Assembly (NCBI GenBank): GCA_024449915.1
Contig: JAMZAV010001284.1
Coordinates: forward strand, 169,501 to 233,500
DNA: 64,000 nt
From: Sweltsa coloradensis
Lineage: Eukaryota > Arthropoda > Insecta > Plecoptera > Chloroperlidae
Direction of reading: 5' to 3'
Shown here piece after piece: positions 55,401-61,400 of this stretch. Under the pieces are notes generated by a model, which saw only the letters and a list, made by a program, of their open reading frames with translations, was not told where the DNA came from and searched no databases. The stretch's first letter is position 1. Each line of letters opens with the position of its first letter. The position numbers and the translations under genes were made by a program.

Positions 55401-58400
55401 TTCAGCGCGGGATATAGTAGTGAGAGATTTTCCCACATTCGATGCGTGTTTGTTTTCCCCTGCTTTCTGCGCGTAGGCCTAGGCCTAGGCCTACCTACGA
55501 GTTTCACTGCCTGTACAGTGTAATTGGTAAACTAATCTTTGGTGTAATTAAGAATGAAGATCATTGCCTGGTTATCAAAGCGGATCTTTATTTGTGAACG
55601 ATTATTGCAAAGGTTTCCAGAGACGGAAACGTAGTCAGTCGGTATGGCCTTCAAATCAACTAGTAGGCCTAGTAAACAGCGTTTCCACACATCGTGACGT
55701 AACGGGACCCGGGTACCCGGTAATTTGAGTGCTGGAACCGGTTTCCGAATTTTACTACCCGATGTCATCCCTAGTATGTAACACATTAATAAGATAGACC
55801 CTACATTAAAAACACAGAAATTTCAATATCCACACCACTATCTAGGCAAAGGTGGAATACCAATGATTCTATTAAACAATTTAAATGATAAAAACATGTT
55901 TACCATATAGTCCAAAAGGCTCTTGCACAGTGCAATAAGTCTCTTTTTAAGAGGTGATGTTGCTTTGGGCGTTGAACCCCGAGCTCGTTTGCGGCGCCCT
56001 CCCTTTTCATCAGAGTCATCTTCGCTGTCCGAGTCCTGTACCAGAAATAAAATAAGAGTAACACAGGCAAGTACAAGACTCATAGTAAGGTAAGAACTAT
56101 TCATTAGACCTATGTAGTAGAAGTCAGGTTTATGCTGCCACCCAAATATGGAACCAATTGCCAACCCACATCAAACGATCTGCTTGACATTTTGTGTAGG
56201 TGTACTTTTATTAGCTATATGCCGATGATAATAACCAACTCACATTATGTTTACAAGAATACAATATATAAAATGTTATGCTAAATTAAATATGATAAAA
56301 AAAGGTCTCTACGATAAGAGAAATCCAACAAAACACAAAATAAATTGTATACACTACAGTGTAGTCCTACCCGTATTAACGCCACCTGCTAAGAATAGTT
56401 TTTGTAACTGAGTGGGTAGACTAAAAATACAAATTACCGTATTTACCTGATTGCAAGCCTACCTTTTTTGACACATTTTTGCAGTTCAAACTGGCACCCT
56501 GGCTTGGAATCGATGGCTAACTTATGAGTATTTAAATGAGTACACTTTTTTTGTTGGATGAACTTTTAATCAGGGGTCGGCTTGCAATCGAGTAAATACT
56601 ACTTTCTAGAACAACCGTTAATGGAACAGTTGCCAAACAAAAAATAATTAAGAGATAAACAACACACCCTTAACAGTCCATTTTCCAAACTTCAGTTTAG
56701 GGGTGCAAAAAATAGATTTTGCCCCCATTTTCCCTCAAAATTATTTTGTTTTTAATAAAAAAAAAACATGTGATTTGCATGGCTATGAATTCTATTTTAT
56801 GATCCAAAATCCGAAAAGGTGGAAAATAACAAAACAGAGAGAAATGTTGAAAAATGTGGGAATTTAAAAAAAATAACATGCTCAATTATTGTCAAATCAC
56901 AAAAATGTAACACAAAAAGAATCAGTAAAAAACATTTCCAGCCAAGCATCACAAGCAACTGATTTATTAAAAATTAATGTGCTACGTACATCAAATTCAA
57001 AATATGCCAAAAATGTTTAAATATAGGCCTAGCCCCAGAAAAAATATAAGGTAGGCCTATAAAATAAAATTATCAGAAAAAAGACAATTTCATTTTGTAC
57101 TTTAAGAACCTGGATTTCTAAAATAATTAATAAGTCTCCAATGGATTAAAAATAAAATAGACTTGGGTAATGTACAAATTTTGGCAGCATAATTTATTTC
57201 CCGATGTTATCCAATACTACAGTTTCAATGAAGTGTTAATTTAATTATCGTTATTTGAACCTTAAATGAAAGTATTTCAACATACCTGTTCAAACTCTAG
57301 TAGCTCTTGCACTTTGGTTTGCATCATCTTCTGGAGCTTGACAGCATCCTATGAAGAAATGCAATGTAAAATAACCTAAATGATACAGGCCTGAAGACAA
57401 TATCTTTTACAAAAAGCATTCAGTTTTAGATAAGAAATATCGTTTACTAGAGAAGGTAACAACTCACGGGTTAGGAAGCAAAACAACATACTCGCGTAGT
57501 AAAGAGTAGGCATACAGTACAATCATACAACTTTCATTTGCTGATGATAACTGCAGCTATTTTAATTAACCTCGCATACTCCAGCACACATAAGTCCATC
57601 CGAGTTTTGAGACTCTTCATGCGGATTGTAAAAACTTTTAAAATCAGCTAAGCCGCACAAAACTCACCACACATTTCTGACCTAGTTGTAACATGTGATA
57701 AGTGATAACCATCACCATATTGGAAGTAAATTATGTATGCATGCACAAGGTTACTTGACTTACTTCACTCGCACATAATGTTCATTCAGTCTCCCAGATA
57801 GGCAAATAATCACAATTAACAGCACAACCGGTCAGAAGTCTTTCTCATCCCATACTCGAGAGCTTGGGCAACGTAAACAGAAAAGCCATGGTCAACACTG
57901 GATTCCAAACAAGTTAAAAGAATTCTGGAATTTTAAAATGGGAATCTTATTAAAAGTGGGTTTGATAAAATGGTATAAGGTAGTCGGTATGTTAGCCTGC
58001 CGATGTTACATGAGATGACCTTCAGTCAGTGCTAAAGAGTCTTTACGAGACAAACATGTACTCAGACCGCTCGTAAGCACTCAAATTAAGATGAACAACG
58101 CTCTGGAGAAAAATTGAAACTACATACGCAAATTCTAAAATGCACATGACACAGATATTTTTATGCAGAACAACATACAACAAACAGAATTGCTTTATGT
58201 AATAAACCCTACTATTCACCATTGTTAAGCGCGACATTGTAACGCGACGGGAGCATCCTCTTCTTGCTCCCGTTGCGTTGACATTATTATGCGTAACATA
58301 CAACCATGGTGTATAGTAAGGTTTGTGTGGCTCGTTGTCTGAGTGTGGCTCGTTGTTTTGTGTGGCTCGTTGGTCTTGTGTGGCTCGTTGGTCTTTTGTG

Positions 58401-61400
58401 TGCTCGTTGTCTTTTGTGTGCTCGTGGTCTTGTGTGCTCGTTGGTCTGTGGTTAGCGTTATGCTTCCAATGCAGAAGGTCCAGGGTTCGATTCCGCTAAA
58501 GTCAGAAGTTTTTAACTTCTGATTTGGACTTAAGTCCATCAGTTTTGTCTTAGGAATTTGTAAACGGTGTACTTTGGAGCCGTCCTAACAACGAAGCACA
58601 TAAAAATTTCAGAGTTTTCTGAATCGGCCTTGTGATTCTGGCGTTGATTCGCGGTGTTCGCACTGTCCATACCACTGATCTATTTTCCTATTTAAAATAT
58701 CGATCTTTGGTTGGTATCGCTCACCTCGTCGATTGCGTCGGCCTGCAGGGTTGGCTTGGTCGCTTTGATTTAAAGTCCCTCACTGAAAATCAGTTATAAC
58801 TGAGTGGTAGACTCTAAATAAATTTATTATTTATTTATTTATTACATACTTCAATAATCTGTTTGTTGTATGTTGTTCTGCATAAACGTATCTGACATGT
58901 TCATTTTAAAATTCTCGTGTGTAGTTTTAATTTTTCTCCAGAGCGTTGTACATCTTAATTTGAGTGCTTATGAGCATGACCGGTGTGCATGCCTGCCTCG
59001 TGAAGACTCCTAACATCCAGGAGTTCTACTACGAGGCCGCCATGAGGAATAGCTGCAGTACTATTTTATTTTGACAACCCAAATTAAGAAGAAAAAAATA
59101 CTATTTACAAATTCTTTCTAGCACCACTGGCTACACCACATTTGAAATATAATATATATTTTTAGAAATAGGCATACCTGTGGCCTAGTAAAATCACTAG
59201 CGATATGTGTAGGCCTCAGCATTTTGTAACATCTATTTTTTGACCACCTTAAAAAACTTGTATACATGAGGTTTTCTCATCTTTTTTTTTAAATAAAGTT
59301 TTACTTTTAATTTAAATTCTTTCACATGGAACAAATCAATAAAAATTATAATGTTTGAGGTAAAACGTTCGTTAAAATAGATAACCATTAAAAAAATATT
59401 CGTTAAATAAGTTTAAATATTAACATGTAAAATGTTCATTTTTGTAAGTAGGCCTAAATGAAAATTATTTCCTTAAATTCAAAATTTCGTTGAAACGAGT
59501 TCGTAATAAACGGGCACCACTGTAACGTTGTTTGCTGACATCCATACTACATACTACTAGTACATCCTAATCAAATTCAGTTTTATCAGAACGTACCTTG
59601 TAGAGTCTCGAGTCCTGCCGATTGTATTTCTTGGCATTCTCAAACATGATATTGAGATCACCAGCTACTTCACTAACTGTACCATAGTCACCTCTCTGCA
59701 AACAAAATTGATTATTGCCTTATTGCCTGACAATTGCCTCATTGGATGAAGACTTACCAACATGAAAGAAATTTCAACAGATGTTCAACAGGCCTGGGGG
59801 GAGGGGGGGGACTTAAAAATCAACATTTTACTTGTGAGTTCAGTGGCAAGCATGATCTTGAAAAGGGTAGACATAGACTACTGTATTTACACGCATATAA
59901 GCTGCACACTAGTTTTCAGGGTGCCATTTTTTAAGAACTCTTTGTCGACGCATATAATCCGCAGCCCAAAATGTTGAAACAGATGCATTAATAATAGTGA
60001 AGTATAATGTGTTAGCCAATTCTAACAGCGGCAATACAATGCGTAGCTTTATCATTTTTAATGGTTTGCCGCGATGTATTTCCCTACCCCTCTCGTAACC
60101 AAGCGCAATCAGTTGAAAGAGTGGTCTGCATGGTTGTCTTCCAGGAAGGTGGCGATCTTTTGTCAGCCAAAAGTGGCCTCAATAGTTAATCATACCAGCC
60201 AAAACGTTGTAACTTGCACTGTTCAATGGTTTATTTTTGTGTAACGCTGGCATCGTAATTTGGAGTTAACAATGCAGTGCGTTACACCACGTGTCAAATA
60301 TGAGTGAACGCAAAATTTTCACCTGCCTAGAAGACAACCTATCTCCTTGACTGCCAGCGAGTCACTGACTTATACTGAACGTGAGGTGAAAGCGAGACGA
60401 GACAAGACGAGAGAGAGAGAGAGAGAGGAGAGAGAAAACCAGAGCCTGTGATTCGGAGGGGAGGTACTAGGTGCGTGCGCATCACCCAGCTTTGCGTCAA
60501 ATGCCACGCATATATCGCCGTGTAAAATGTAGGGTTGCCGTTCGATTCGAATTTTAATATCAATAATCGGACCAGTCAAATCGATTATCAGTCGCGATAA
60601 TCGATTTAAAAAAATATCGATCGATAATTGAATAAAAATTAGGCCTTAACTTGCTAGCATACCGACGCGGACCGTGGACCTTTTGCGAGTGCATTCTGTT
60701 GTTCCTTTTATTTGCTCAAAACAGGGTTTTTCCACGCTAGCAATGTCTTTCACGAGCTCCCCCCCCCCCCACGCGTCTGGCCGGCCCTACGAGAGCGCGC
60801 TACGTGGAATAGACAGACACTACCTGGCTTGAGTGTTGTCTTTGTGAAGGCCGTTCTTCTTGGAAATCGTGGTTCTGTTAAGTTTCATTTCAGCTTTTGT
60901 TGTGATTGTCGTTCATTCATTTACAAGATATTATCAGTTAAACTATTCAATGCTCCGATATTTATTACGCGATGAGATGAAAATGATGGACATTAGTTTG
61001 GAAGACTACGTAATATTGATGTGAGAGAACTGATAAGATAATATTATCATAGCACTACGGAATGAAGTAAAGCGATACCAAATTGGCGTTGGAGTGGGGA
61101 GGAATGCATCTCGACAAAATACTTGTTGACCTTAAACGATGTACTACAATATTGGCTGTGAGTGTGACGGGCCGAGGTTGAGCAATCGGCGCCTGATCAG
61201 CGCGGAAGTGCATCCGCCCAAGCCGACCCGTAACACACACACTATATGCTAGTAGCCTATACTGCAGCAGTGCAGGCGCTTCGTACTTCACGCCTTACGC
61301 GTGTTGTAGATCTCGCGGTGGATGCATTTTTCACGGAATAAAGCCATTAATGTCTTGACTGCTACTATTTTATTGTTCTGCAGAGCGGGTGGTAAATTAC

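Larger units (their letters stand above)
46811..55773. mobile_element. hAT-like element, copy 2, split by an LTR element; TSD GTATGTAA
   Basis: TAGGGATGACACCAG...GATGTCATCCCTA with a perfect duplication GTATGTAA (46803-46810, 55774-55781). Without the LTR insertion it is about 850 bp and matches 43847-44690. It fills most of the intron between E4 and E5. Confidence 0.85.
58021..59020. repeat. Foldback: inverted arms around a minisatellite and tRNA-like core
   Basis: The left arm (58021-58210) and right arm (about 58846-59020) are imperfect complements over roughly 170 bp, sharing TTTGTTGTATGTTGTTCTGC and TTTCTCCAGAGCGTTGT-type sequence when one arm is inverted. The loop of about 640 bp holds a minisatellite and a tRNA-like repeat. 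No duplication at the outer ends was found. Confidence 0.7.

Noticed and set aside
57590..57630. Second hammerhead ribozyme in the sister repeat
   Set aside because: AUGAAGAG replaces CUGANGAG and there is no GAAA core or GUC site at the right spacing.
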